Part shown: one piece after another, positions 21,741 to 33,640 of the stretch
How the letters are laid out: each line of letters begins with the position of its first letter
Position numbering within the stretch: position 1 is the stretch's first letter
Origin: Scilla litardierei
Taxonomy: Eukaryota; Streptophyta; Magnoliopsida; Asparagales; Asparagaceae
Length of the DNA: 64,000 bases
Reading direction: 5' to 3'
Assembly: GCA_030789695.1 (NCBI GenBank)
Contig: CM061142.1
Span: 605,997,659-606,061,658 of the forward strand
Program-made: the position numbers and the translations under genes
The notes under the pieces: generated by a model
Seen by the model: only the letters and a program-made list of their open reading frames with translations
Told to the model about the DNA's origin: nothing
The model's database searches: none

Positions 21741-24381
21741 ATATCTTTATATATGCGTATTTTTTTGGAATGAATACATGCGTATAAAATTTAGGGGTAT
21801 TTCCATCAATTTCCCTTTTAATTTTGGGTATTGGCATTATTTTTATAAATTTTTGCAAAGCCCAATTGAATATTTAAACCAAGGATTAGATAGAAATACT
21901 TGTATTAGTAAGTGTATGTGGTATTTTGTGGAGTATTCTTAATTAACAAAAAAGAAAGGAAAACTACAATCAGCCACCTCCTACTTATGAGGTGGCAGCA
22001 CCATATAATTCCCCACCTAACCTCAATTAAGTGGCGGGCTTAGCTTGCTTTGGGGAAGCTTGAGCTGGCTGGAAGAGAGATTAAAAGAGAGAAAAAAGCC
22101 GAGGGAAAAACCAGAAGAAAAAGAAAGAAGAAGAAGAAGAAGAAAGAAGAAGAAGAAGAAGAGAACTCTCTTAATCACTCCCAGCACACGCACCCAAACC
22201 CCCATATTTCCGTTGATCTCTTCTTAAACCACAACCAAAGTTCGAAAACCCTAGTTAGTTAAACTCTTGGAGAGAAGAAGAAGGCGAGAGCTAGCGTCAT
22301 AGGGTCTTCATAGAGAAGAAGGGCCCTAGAACTTTAGGTGGACTGCTAACATAGGAATCTAACTTGGTTAGATATGATTCAATTTGTTTAGCGTAAAAAT
22401 TTAACTCCGTCGATGTCGAATTTGGTAGCAGATGAAAGCACACGGCCGTATGGCCCTATTTTATACGACCGTGTGTGATGGTCGTTAGTTCCTACGGTTA
22501 TAGAATGACCTCGTATTAAAATTTTAGCATTATATGGCCGTATGACTAAAAACCATACGGCCGTATTTTTTCTTGAAGCTTGAACTTTAGACACGACTGT
22601 ATTGTCGCACCCTAGGCCCATACGATCGTACGTCGTCCCTCTCTTTCCCTTGGCCATTTCCCCCTCCACACGACTTTATGGCAACCACCGTATGGCCGTG
22701 TGGGCCTTCCCTTATTGATTGACCCCATATGACCGTCTGAAAGATCATACGGCCATGTAATGTCCCATACCCCTCGCAGCTCCACCAAAAATCCCACACG
22801 ATCGTATGAATAGACCATACAGCCGTGTGCCCCCATAAGCCCCTGAATAGCCTTAATCCATACGGCCGTATGGATTTGGTCATACGGCCGTGTGGATCCC
22901 CCTTAAACATTCCTCACGACCGTATGAAATTTTCATGCGACCGTATGGCTTCCCCTATTTTATTTCTTGAAATTTAGCAATAATTGTATAGTTTTGCTGA
23001 TTACTTCATACATGTAAGTTTGCCAAATTGGGAACTAATTATATTGCTAACTATGATTCAGTACACTTGTAAAATAGCCATGATGAATTGTAGAAGAGAA
23101 ATTACTTGTTTTTATTCACATTGCAAGTATGTTTTCATTATGCAAGTTTCCAAATAAATCTGAAATAGAGAAGTGAAGTAAATGACAACGTGAGATGTAA
23201 ATGAAATATGAAAATTATGAAGTAAGAATGATGATTTTGATATTCATAAATAAAGAGTTGTATAACACTTGAAAACAGAGTGAGAAGAGAGAATGGATCT
23301 GGAGTCTTCAATCCATTCAGATATGGGTGAAGCTCAAGATTTGGGGTTGGGGGGAAACGTGTAAATAGTAGGCTTTTAAGAAGTGGACACTTATGGTGAT
23401 TTCTCACCCACACTCCCAGCAGACAGCAGGGGGAGTAGACTAGAGAGGCCGGTGGTGTACTCGTAATGCACCATGATGGTAAATGATGGTTTGCTCCGTT
23501 TTCCACAGAAAAACAGAGATATCCCACTCCCGACAGAGGATTTACGAGAGGCCCCTCCAGTGCTCGTGTCGCTGGTTAAGGTACCACTTTCACCCACTAT
23601 GGGTGAAGTCCAGCCTTAAAAGTGTCATACTAGTTATACGGATTCCCTAACATGTGAATTGATAATTTAATATAATTGTTGTTAATTTACATTATTGCCA
23701 TCATGTTGATATGTCTCATTTCCTTTCAATAATGCATGTTTTAATATGAACACTTTGTACGCTCTGTTAACCCTTTACTCTTAGACCACCTTTAGATACG
23801 AAGTCAGGTTCTAAACTGGGTCCTACCCAGCTTAGTTAGGATTCCTAATTGGGTCATGCATTAACGTGTCCCATTAATAGCTTTAGGTCCTGATGTAGTG
23901 ACACCAGAGTCAGGACATGTACAAACTACTACTTCTTCCTCTCCTCAGGTAAAGCTGGAGCCATCAGATGGAGAGTTGGTTCACCTGGACTTCGCTGGGT
24001 TAGATTAGGGAGTGTGTGGTACGGGTGTGGATGCTTTTTGGGGTTTCTTGAGGGTGTGTTTTGCTTTTTGTACTATCCCCTTTTTGTTGTACTTTTGGTA
24101 TCCTTTGGTACTTGTACAGAGATGTATAATGTATGTTATATAATGATGTTCAGTACAATTTGCTTTTCAGTACTATGGTTTTAAATTTTGTTGGAGCATT
24201 GCATTTCTTACTTTTTTGTACTTTTCTAGTGTATCGCAGTGGCCTACTCAGATAATTTTTAGTCTAACCACAATCAAAGCCTTGTAGTATTTGGACGTTA
24301 AGGGCTCGAAGCCCATGTCTGAATACTACGTCGGCCTAGTCCACCACGTATCTCCCGTATTTGGGAGAGCGGGGCGTGACA
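21741..24381 (+). repeat. 3' LTR of gypsy element B
   Basis: Ends GGGCGTGACA, followed by the target duplication ACAAG. About 2.64 kb, longer than the 5' LTR because it keeps the segment 22088-22998 with a purine-rich leader (22085-22165), an AAACCCTAG start (22248) and the palindrome array. Hairpin block at 23405-23560 and terminal stem-loop near 24284-24330. Confidence 0.9.
22436..22950 (+). promoter_or_regulatory. Array of CATACGGCCGTATG palindromes in LTR B
   Basis: About fifteen copies of a 10-14 bp self-complementary word (CATACGGCCGTATG and variants such as CACACGATCGTATG, CATACGGCCGTGTG) at irregular spacing of about 20-50 bp. The array lies downstream of sequence that looks like transcribed leader, so it may be in R/U5 rather than in the promoter. 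The role is unknown. Absent from the 5' LTR because of a deletion. Confidence 0.7.
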
Positions 24382-26629
24382 ACAAGGAATGCACATCACA
24401 TATACAGACACATATAAGACACAATCATACATAACACTTATGATGCACGTGATGCACTTGAATGCACTGCACTGCACTGCACTGCAAGGGATCCCATAAT
24501 TATGCTGGTGTGCAAGTGTCGTGATCTACTCCGTTATCAACTGTGGCAATAACTAATGGAGTCAAGAGGTAGCTCCACAGCGAATTCGCCCTCCTCATAC
24601 TGTGTCTCTTGCTCCATGTAGTTTCATCTGTGTCATATATTCGTGTGTGCATCACATATCACATCCACAATTCCACATTAACTACTACTATGGATTCAAG
24701 AGGTGGTCAACAGCGTGTCTGTGCCACTTTGGAACATGTGGTGCCCTCGTTCCATATCTCATATCACTTCTCGTATATCACTTATGCACATTTCAACCAT
24801 TCACATTCATAATGCACAAGTCACGCTTCACATTTCATTCACATTGCCGTGCCCACCAGCACAATTTATTCACATTCATGAAGCAACAATAATTGTTAGT
24901 AATGAAAGTAAGAACAACATCTAGACATGGTCCAAGAACACCATCTAGCAATCCAAATTGCATGAAAATGTAGATAGTCAGGAAACAATGGCTATTATCA
25001 ATAATTTCTAATTAGAATTTGGTAAAAGTCACTAAATGAAAGTTGTAGATAATGAAGTTTTATTCGCAGATATCAAAAATCACAAATTTAGAGCAACTGA
25101 GCTAATTGTTCTAGCCAATATCCCAAAGGGTATAGGATCTGTTTTCAGGCAGATTTACTAAGCCTTACACTTCAATCTTTTACAGTATGTTACAGCCACA
25201 ATTTCAACTAGGTTAAAACATAAAACTTGTAGAAGTGGAGTCAGTTTTCCAAATTGTCCAAGATCACCCTATTTGACCAACTACATGGAAAATATGGCCT
25301 TTTGGTCATGTAGTGCAAAATCTGGCAGACTTAGGTATTCTGGCAACAATGTCAGTTTATGCCTAATTGCAGTTGGATTCAGCACAAGTGAGAAACATGA
25401 AAGTTGTCACAAATTTACTAAGCTTTCCAAATATAATTTTTTTAGAATTTCTAACCATCTACAGTCATAATTATGCACACACGAACAAACTATGAAAATG
25501 CAGGAATTTAAAGGTGGGGTTTTATTATGCAATAAGGATACCTCTTAAAGAATTGACAAAGTAAGTTTACTAATATCATAAAGTTGTGAACTTCATCATA
25601 TCAACATCCTTTATTTAACAAGAGAGCTAACTTTCACATATTAACATCATAAAGGAACCAACTTGGTCATAACAAATACACTTTTACAACAAAAGATGAG
25701 AGCTTTCTTATTTAAAAATGCCATGCAACAACACACTAATAGGAGTTGGATTCCTACCATATAAGAAGCTCCTTTTCCTTTCAAAGATCTCATCTTTACA
25801 TCATCCAAGAATCCTCCAACTTCAACTCCATAAAGCTCCAAGCTTGATCATGAACTCCTCTCTTTTAAAGCTCTAACCAAATTCACTTGCTACCATCTAA
25901 GACTATTGCTAAAAGAGAAAGAGATGATATTTTTCCTTGAAAAGCTTGGGGAAAAGGGAAGGGAGAGGGGAGAACGAAATCGAAAAAAAGAAAAGAAAAA
26001 AAATGAGAGAGAGAGATGAAAGGAAATGGGTTTAAATGAGAGAGGGTTCTCTAGAGAATTCTCCAAAACTCTCTCTTTCTTTCTTCCATCTTTTTACTTT
26101 GTCTTTGGCTTTGGCTTTCTCTTTTAATTCTTTTTCTTTTTTCTTAAGAACGGGATCTTCCTTTGCACACACATCTTTCTCTACACACACCCTCCCTAAT
26201 AATCATATGTGCCATTATTATACACACTCCCCTTTACTAAGCACACACACCTCCTCCCACTTAACTAACTAATCACAAACATGCCATCAAGCATTATTAA
26301 AGAAGCATCCTTAATATAAATCCAATACATGTAACACTAGTATTCGAAATAATACTAATAATAATACTTTACATACTACTGCAATCAAGCAACCATATGT
26401 TCAGCCATAACAACCCTCATGTATGCAACCGTATGCATATAATTATACAACCATATCATACTCATATAGTCACATATCAGCAAATAATACATATTCATCC
26501 ACATAGGCATACACGTAGGCAACCAAATAGGATACATACTCTATACACTACATAGATACACACGTGTATACAAGAATACATGCACACAAATATATACACT
26601 CTACTGTATATGGCACTTAGGCCATTACA
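24382..26629 (-). repeat. Solo LTR A (gypsy-type), right segment
   Basis: Continuation of 3113-4122 after element B. It begins with the ACAAG target copy and ends CCATTACA, so in sense orientation it starts TGTAATGGCC. Contains a GCACT repeat (24464-24485) and, around 25970-26110, a purine-rich then TCTTT-rich stretch with GGTTTAAATGAG, resembling leader text. No protein domain is recognised in its short ORFs. Confidence 0.72.
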
Positions 26630-26983
26630 TAGGAGGTTTTTGGTCTTTTTCTTTTTAAAAATCCCACAGGCGATCATAAATGGGCATTTTGGGAGAGCTT
26701 TTTAGTCTTTTAAGCCCTAAAATTCATATAAATACATCCACACCCACTCTCATTTTCTACGCAATTCTCATACACTCTACTCCTAGCTATTTGGAAAAAT
26801 TATGAATACATGGTTCAAGCTCTCAACTCACTAGCAAGTAATCTCTTTTTACTCTTAATCAAGAAACCCAAGCTCCGTCTACTCTCAATCTCTGTCCGCT
26901 CTCAAGCTTCGTCTACTCTATACTCTACTCGCAATCCTACAATCAGGTTCACGTTAGTTTAATTTTATTTATAAATTAGCATA
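26630..26983 (+). promoter_or_regulatory. Putative promoter and 5' UTR of hAT transposase
   Basis: A TATA box TATAAATA at 26727-26734 is followed by a CT-rich leader and then the ATG at 26984, about 250 bp downstream. AATCAG/GTTCACGTTAG near 26942 could be a splice site in the leader. The terminal inverted repeat of the hAT element was not found. Confidence 0.4.
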
Positions 26984-27253
26984 ATGGCCGGACCATTTGA
27001 CCGTATAAATGTTAATGTAAATTTTAATGATACTACAAATTATGGTTATTTTACGAATATGCTCCACACCCCTATAGAAACATCGGACATCATGGATTTT
27101 TCACAGTATGAAACACATGATTATATTGATAGTAATAATCCTAGCACGGTCTTATTAAGCACTAATACACCTGCTTTTAATGCTGTTTCACACACTTCTG
27201 CTTATGCACATGCATCTACTCATGAAACACACACTTCTGTATAAGCACCCCTG
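26984..27253 (+). pseudogene. N-terminal part of hAT transposase (broken)
   Basis: An 86-codon ORF from ATG 26984 with an Asn/Thr/Ser-rich low-complexity protein (MAGPFDRINVNVNFND). It ends at TAA (27242-27244) just before LTR E. On its own it is not recognisable. Position is the reason for the call: once LTR E and the Helitron inside it are removed, it lies directly before the BED zinc-finger region at 49985, and hAT transposases usually start with such a variable segment. Confidence 0.45.
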
Positions 27254-27267
27254 TAACTCACTGTTTT

Positions 27268-27313
<46 letters not shown>

Positions 27314-27315
27314 TA
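27254..27315 (+). repeat. Left end of LTR E with CA microsatellite
   Basis: TGTAACTCAC at 27254 is a plausible LTR start (compare TGTAATGGCC in B). A (CA)n run of about 20 units at 27272-27308 follows. The Helitron entered at the A/T next to this run. The rest of the LTR is at 46982-49984. The left boundary is uncertain: the flanks (ACCCC left, CCCTA right) do not form a clean 5-bp duplication. Confidence 0.45.
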
Positions 27316-27344
27316 CTAGTCATACCCCGTGCCCGCGGGCACGG
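27316..27344 (-). other. Helitron 3' terminus: hairpin and CTAG
   Basis: CTAG at 27316-27319, a 7-bp spacer, then the perfect palindrome CCGTGCCCGCGGGCACGG at 27327-27344. This is the usual termination signal of rolling-circle Helitrons. Confidence 0.93.
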
Positions 27345-27920
27345 TTCAATTTAGATATTTCCCCCTCAAAATCTTAGTTCTCTAGAAAATGTAGGCACGA
27401 TTCATTTTAGATATTCCGCCCTCAAAATCTTAGTTCTCCTGAAAATGTGGACATGATTCATTTTAGAAATCCCCCCTCAAAATCTTAGTTCCCCCGAAAA
27501 TTTAGCTCATCCCAAGGAATTTTGTTCCCCAAAAATCTTAGTTTCTCCCAAAATTAGTGCACTCCAAATTTAGTTCCACTTCAAAATTTTAGAGTTTTTC
27601 CAGCTAAATTTTCACTTTCCAAAAATATTAGTTTCTTCCAAAATTTAGTTTCCAAAGGGATTTTAGTTCCCCTCAAAAAATTTAGTTTACCCCAAATATT
27701 AATTCCTACCAGATTTAGTTCCCTCAAAATTCCATCCAAAAATTTGATTACCTCCAGATTTAGTTTCCCTTAAAATTTTAGATTTTAGTTTCCCCAAAAA
27801 TTTATTTCCACCAATATTTTATGTTTTAATTACCCGAAAAGTTTAGCTCCTCCCCAAAATGTAATTCCCCATAATTTAATTCCCACAAAATGTAAAATTT
27901 TAGTTCACTGAATTTTTTTA
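27345..27920. repeat. Subterminal repeats next to the Helitron 3' end
   Basis: Three copies of a unit of about 60 bp (CCCTCAAAATCTTAGTTCTC ... GATTCATTTTAGATATTCC) at 27345-27490, then many degenerate AAAATTTAGTTCCCC words to about 27920. No coding potential. Confidence 0.75.
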
Positions 27921-28288
27921 GTTCTATGTATTCTGTGTTCGCATTTCCTGGCATCGAGCAAGGAGTTAAGAGCAGTGCATGATATATGAATGCAACAGAT
28001 ATACATGTTGTTGGCAAAGCAAACATATTCCATAAGATCTCCCGCTGCTTATATTGAGCTTATTATGTGTTAACACATGTTGCCAGCATGTTAATCAAGG
28101 CAGGAGAAGCAATGTGGTGTAAATTATTTTACCTAAGAGCAGTTTTTCTGCCCAATGATTTGTTATGTAATTTTAAATGAAAAATAATAACCAAAGCACA
28201 ATAATTGTTATTCAATTTTTCAAAAAAATTATTCCCCAAAAATCTAACTCTGTTTTTGTGTGAACTAAGAAAAACATCACAGATTCAT

Positions 28289-28565
28289 ATTTCACACAAA
28301 AACATGCAGGTTCAATATAACATCAGGATATAACAATCACATCAGGATTCAAATTTGAAATCAATTTGGAACCCAATAAGTTCAAGATCATATCCTGTTA
28401 TTTGATATTCATAATCATATTCATATTTCACACAAAAGCATTCAGGTTCAATTTAACATCAGGATATAACAATAACATAGGATTCAAATTTGAACTTAAT
28501 ATGGAACCCAATGAGTTCAGGATCATATCATGTTATTTGATATTCATTTTCATATTCAAATAACA
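28289..28565. repeat. Tandem duplication of about 140 bp in the Helitron
   Basis: CATGCAGGTTCAATATAACATCAGGATATAACAATCACATCAGGATTC... at about 28300 recurs at about 28437 with few changes, including ACCCAATRAGTTCARGATCAT. Further copies of short pieces (GTTAAATTTAAC, TATCTATCTAT) continue to about 28800. Nothing coding is seen. Confidence 0.75.
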
Positions 28566-29139
28566 ACAATGAGTTAAATTTAACAGCGCAATGTTTTTGT
28601 GTGAACTAAGAACTCAATTTAACATCGCAATGAACTTGAGTTATTCAAATAACAAGATAAATTTAACTCATTGTTAAATTTATCTATCTATATTCAGTTA
28701 AATTTTCTGAGTTACAATATCTATCTATATGTATTGCGCAATGAGAGCATCACAATATGAATATGAATATGAATAGATAGATAAATTGAACCTAGAAATA
28801 ACCGGTTCAATTTGAGTTAAATTGAACTTGCATATGTGTGAAATACATATAGGGAAATTATATGTGTGAAATACATATGGGGAAATTAGAAATCTGATGA
28901 TACATCAAGGAACTTGAACAATTCCCTCCAACATCATGGAAATCCGCTTTTTTCTTTACTTTTCTATTTTTGTCATTTGACCTTGTGTGGCTTTCTTTTT
29001 TTTCCTGATGCCTGATGAGTTCCATCTTGCTCCAAATTCTTCAACCTGGCATACAAATATCAAACATCATCAAAAATACATCCTTGGAATAACAAAGAAA
29101 TCGCTGATTGAAATTTTGCAAGTAGCTCTACCAGAGCAC

Positions 29140-29573
29140 GGGGTGCTGAGTTGCAAGACCATTGTTATTCTGATTGCTCCAGGTCCAATGCAGTTGACTC
29201 AGATATTGTGTTTTGCCCACTCGCAAGACAAATTCTTTGAAAGTTAAACGTACTCTCCTGATAATTCCAAACACAAGCTTAGTTAGCATCAAACAATCAT
29301 ACGCTGATGTGTATTCAACTTCATCTTGACCAAATTTTATGGGAACGTTGAACTTACCTTTGCTTACTGAATACATGGTTAGGTCTGTCAGTGCTAAGAC
29401 TGCCGTAGTTGAGGAGATAACACGACGCTGCCCGCACCCGAAGCCTTGAGAAGAGGATGGGCTAGTTGGGTCAGATGGAAAACAAATTCGAAGTTTGTAT
29501 TCATTATGAATGAGTAGTCCTCGACGGTCAGATCGACGAATGGCTTCATAAAGGATACGCCTGCATTATTAAT
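29140..29573 (-). pseudogene. Captured fragment of a tropinone-reductase-like short-chain dehydrogenase
   Basis: Two exon-like pieces. Exon a, 29573 to 29358, follows TTTGTAG and ends AAAG/GTAAGT. It encodes [20 protein letters not shown], then [20 protein letters not shown], a one-base deletion, and ISSTTAVL...YSVSKG with the SDR catalytic YxxxK. Exon b, from 29257 after TTATCAG, encodes LSKNLSCEWAKHNI, a TGA where Arg is expected, then VNCIGPGAIRITM. These blocks in this order are those of plant tropinone-reductase-like NADPH-dependent oxidoreductases. The N-terminal Rossmann glycine motif and the C-terminus are missing. The intron between the exons shows that genomic DNA was captured, as is usual for Helitrons. 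Non-functional. Confidence 0.88.
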
Positions 29574-30632
29574 CTACAAATGCATTAAAAAATGGAGAAA
29601 CATCACCAGGGTTCAACCAGCCTGCTTGAGCACTTGTTAGTATGCATCAATTGATCACTCAAAAGTAAAAAAAACCATACCCCCACATAAATTTCAATGA
29701 TTTCGTCGCACTTCAAAGATATGCGTAACTCATCAACATCTTATATATATTGCCACTATCAGATATTCCAACTACTATAACCCATATACTGTAACCCATT
29801 TCACATATCAAATTCTGTAACCCATACTATAAATCATGCATTAGGATCAGGAAGAAATTACTCTTATACACGTACAGATGACAAATCAAATGCCATTACT
29901 TGGAATGTGATGATTGCTGAGTATATGAATTACAGGTTGCAGGTGAAGGTGATGGATGTGTTTGAGGAGAAATGCGCATACCACCGTAAACTCTTATACA
30001 CGTACAGAGAAGAAATGCTCAAACCACTGTAAACTACATCGGTGTAAATTTTCACACAAAATAAAGGGAAAATTTTGCACACAAAATAAATGTATAGTAA
30101 GATGTGGAAATGCAAACCTACATGTAACATGGAGACATGGGGCTTCCCGCAGTCTCTTTGATCCCATAACATGAAGACATCAGTATTCGATACAAAAAAA
30201 ACCCAACTTCATTTGCATCCTGAAATATGAAAAAACTGAAAAGAATCACAAGCCCCAATCTTTGCATTCAGGAATGTCTGTGAACTTCATGTACAACAAT
30301 GTCGTTCTGGAAATGGTAAACATTCTGATATATGTGATATGATTACTACCCATCTCCTAATCAATCCAGTAATTCTTCAATTCTGTCGCTTATTTACACG
30401 ATCTCTTCCAAAAAAAATTGTAAATTCAATCAGCACGAAGCACGACAGATTGAGTCGACCTGGTTCAATAGCTGATAACTCCAGATCTTCTTGATTTTTC
30501 GCTCAAAGGAGTATATGTCTACAGATCATTCTCAAAATAAATGAGGAACACATATAAGTCAATAGTCTTACCTTTCAATTGATAAGCAACCAAGTCAATT
30601 GCTGTACAATTCTTTTAAGTTTTAAAGCTTAC

Positions 30633-30690
30633 ATAGTAAGCGGTGACCGTGCCATCAGAATTTCCAGTGGCCAGTGCATATCGATCTTAC
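30633..30690 (-). pseudogene. Possible captured WD40-like exon fragment
   Basis: On the reverse strand, after TTTGCAG at about 30690, a short open stretch reads RYALATGNSDGTVTAYY and then meets a GTAAGC donor. The ATGNSDGTV text is like one blade of a WD40 repeat. Only about 17 residues support this, so the identity is tentative. Its orientation is the same as the dehydrogenase fragment. Confidence 0.35.
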
Positions 30691-33610
30691 CTGCAAATGG
30701 GAGAACAATGATGAAAGGGAGTTAATGCCAAAGCAAATTAGAGAATTTACCTGCAAATTAGATTCCAGAAGCAAATTAAATTCCAAATCAAATTAATTCC
30801 ATAGAGTCTTGGGACTTTAATAAAATTAATTTGCTTTGTAAATTAATTAGCAAATTAATTAAATTCCAAAGCAAATTAATTATGGGAATTGATTCCAGAA
30901 CAATCATGGAAGCAAATTAGGAATAATGGGAGAACAATGATGAAAATTAATTTAATTAAATTACCTGAAAATTGATTTTCAAGACTATATGGAATTAATT
31001 TACCTCCAAAGCAAATTAACAATCATGGGAATCATTCTAAAGCAAATTAATCATGGGAATCATTCCAAAGCAAATTCACCATTCATAAAAGTTCACAGGT
31101 TTCTATTTTCTTTCAAGTCTTTCAAGAATCAGACATGTACTTTCTCAATTGAAGGACTGAAAGCTTCCGTACACATACTTCCATGAATATGTACGGAGCT
31201 AGCTACACATTATTGCAAATATCAACCTATATGAATATGATAAGAAGTAAGACATGAAAGAACCTATATGAATATGAATATGATATGAATATGATAAAAA
31301 TACAACATTTAAGGCAATACTCACTCACCAAAGAAATCCAGAATTTGGATTTGGATCAACTCATATACATATCAAAGTGCGCACAAAATTTGGATTTGGA
31401 TCTTTGTGATATTCTAGGTATTACATAGTAAATATTAGCCTTATGCAATATATTCATGTATGAACTATGAAGTGCCCATTTTGCTGTTTAGTATTGTGTT
31501 GTCCACTGCCAAAAAAATCAAAATAATCAAATATAGTACTTGAATGTCAAAAAGAGCCCGAGGTATAGCTAACGGTGATAGGGAACATGGAGAGCTTTAT
31601 AAAAAGTTTATAGGTCCAAATCCAGTTTATGATACAGAAAATGGGGAAAAGAAAAGAAGAAGAGAAAAAAGAGTGTCAAAGTTATACAGCCTTTCTTCAA
31701 GAAAGAGATTCAAATTATTAATAGCCTTGTCTTGATTCTATGAAATTTTGCAAGTCCTTATTATTTCATCACTCATTTTTCAATCTCCTACAATATGTTT
31801 ACACTGTCATACTTCATATGCTGACATTGCCCATATCATACAATCACAATCCTATGTCCCCACCCAGTATCCATAATACATTGTTGTGAAAAGCATCAGA
31901 TGCCCTTCCCTTTTTCCATCATCAATGTAATATGAGGTTGTAACACAATGCGTTTAGATTTTATATGCAGATTGACCTTCCTGATAATAGTTCTTTCAGT
32001 AGAAACTCTTTATATTAGAAACTCTATATATTGGATATGTGACATTTATTTTGTTCATCTAGAGCATCTGAAAAAGAAATCAATGAGGAACACCCACCAT
32101 TAAACAACTGAATGAAAATGATTTGAAGCTAGCTTATCAAATTCTAAGCAAGGAGTATCCAAGACAATGATATGTAATATACAGGCTGAAGTAGAGAGTA
32201 GCATGGTTATGGAATATATGATTGCCAATATACTTGTCAACTTGTGGTATTCTCAAACTATATGAATAATTGCATCTGATGACAATGGAAGGATAGACAT
32301 CTGTGCTAATTGTTTTTGTACTTCTAGTTTAGCTTCACTTTCCTTTTCAGTAGCATGATGTAAAACAAAAATTTGAAACATTGGGAATGGATTTAAAGTC
32401 ACTGCCACCCCATCTTCAAATGGCACCTACAAATTTGACCAACTTCTACATACATACATATGATAATTTTTGACCCATGTGTCATAAACCTGAGTGGATT
32501 ATGCTAATTGCATGCAAAATGTATTTTCGTAGTTTGTATCTGCTAATCATTATCAATGGTACTCAGGAAAAAAGAATTGGGTGTATTATGATAATTGCAT
32601 GCAAAATGTATTTTTGGTATTAAGTCACAGAGTTGGGTCTACAACCAGTGACAGATCATTCCATCTATATATATATATATATGCCTCAAGGCCACCCATT
32701 ACACCATTGGCTTAGTTAACATCTTATACATAATCTTAAACATTGAATATCTAACATTTGGTTATACATAAACATTGATTAGTATACATAAATAATGAAT
32801 GGTAATTCAATCTTATGTCCATTGGATTGGTGATGCACATAGTATAAATTAACCTGGAAACATTGTTATATTTCTCAAACATAAAAATATGAAAGGATAA
32901 ATATCCCCATCTTGAGAGGCACTCACAATCTGCATTTAGGAACATGTATAACACAACTTGATATAATCTTTTCAATCAAAACCTAAACAGCTCAACTAAA
33001 AAAAGAAACCAAAAGATTTTAATTTCATTATTCTATTGTCTCTGCATTCAAGTGTCTTTCCTATATTTGACCTGAAAAGGAAATTGAGCATCAGGTCCAT
33101 TGAACATAAGATCAAACATGGGCATGATTTTGACATAAAAATTCATTGAATTGGTGATGCACCTAGGATAAATTACCCTGGAAACATTGAATTTGTGATG
33201 CACCTAGGATAAATTACACATCTTGAGAGGCACTCACAATCTGCATCTTTGCAATCAAAACATAAACAGCTAAACTAAAAAAAGAATCCCAAAAAAATTC
33301 AATTTATAGGGATGTTATCAAGATGGATCAATACTCCATTGAGAAATGGAGTAAAAAATTCAAAATGACAACATATTAAAGCTGGATCAACACTCCATTG
33401 AAATAAATTTACTTTTTGCGGAACCAGAACCGTGGATTCTGAAAGCAATACTCCATTGAAATAAATTAAATGAAACAAAATAAATTGTGGAGAAGAGCTC
33501 CCCGATGTACTCCAGCAGATGAGGGTGATGAGGAAGATGAGGGTGAGGAGTCGAGCCAGCAGATGAGGGGGATGTGGATGATCTGCGCAAGCTCTTCTTA
33601 TCCAATAACC
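30691..33610. other. AT-rich Helitron interior without recognisable genes
   Basis: Contains CAAATTAATTCC-type repeats (about 30720-31080), an AT microsatellite (32660-32682), and a diverged duplication (about 32815-32935 and 33145-33245, sharing TGGTGATGCACNTAGNATAAATTA and CTTGAGAGGCACTCACAATC). Short ORFs show no domain. Confidence 0.6.
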
Positions 33611-33640
33611 CATGATAACATCCCTGTTTTATAATATAGA
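33611..33640 (-). other. Second, internal Helitron 5' terminus
   Basis: The 30 bp at 33611-33640 are identical to the Helitron 5' end at 46952-46981. The base beyond is T on the plus strand, so this copy also has A before TC. It would let a 6.3-kb Helitron (27316-33640) use the same 3' end. Confidence 0.8.

Larger units (their letters stand above)
4123..24381 (+). mobile_element. Ty3/gypsy retrotransposon B (chromovirus/Tekay-Del-like), nested insertion inside
   Basis: A complete but decayed LTR retrotransposon bounded by TG...CA ends and the 5-bp target duplication ACAAG (4118-4122 and 24382-24386). Order on the plus strand: 5' LTR, leader, gag with zinc knuckles, protease, reverse transcriptase, RNase H, integrase with a C-terminal chromo-like tail, polypurine tract, 3' LTR. 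Integrase after RT/RNase H identifies Ty3/gypsy, and the tail pattern (DRR...LRKKSISLV.V.W....ESTWE) fits plant chromoviruses. It is interrupted between gag and protease by copia-like element C (7107-18062). Without that insertion it would be about 9.3 kb. Many in-frame stops show that it is dead. Confidence 0.92.

Noticed and set aside
22045..22262. Lys/Glu/Arg-rich and Phe/Leu-rich ORFs on opposite strands
   Set aside because: They come from a GAAGAAGAAG purine tract in the leader region of LTR B.
33299..33613. Reverse ORFs of 72-104 codons next to the internal Helitron end
   Set aside because: Ser/Pro/His-rich text from GATGAGG repeats, no domain.
27316..33640. Independent short Helitron as a certain call
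   Set aside because: Both 5' ends share one 3' end, so whether this is a separate element or part of the 19.7-kb one cannot be decided from this copy.
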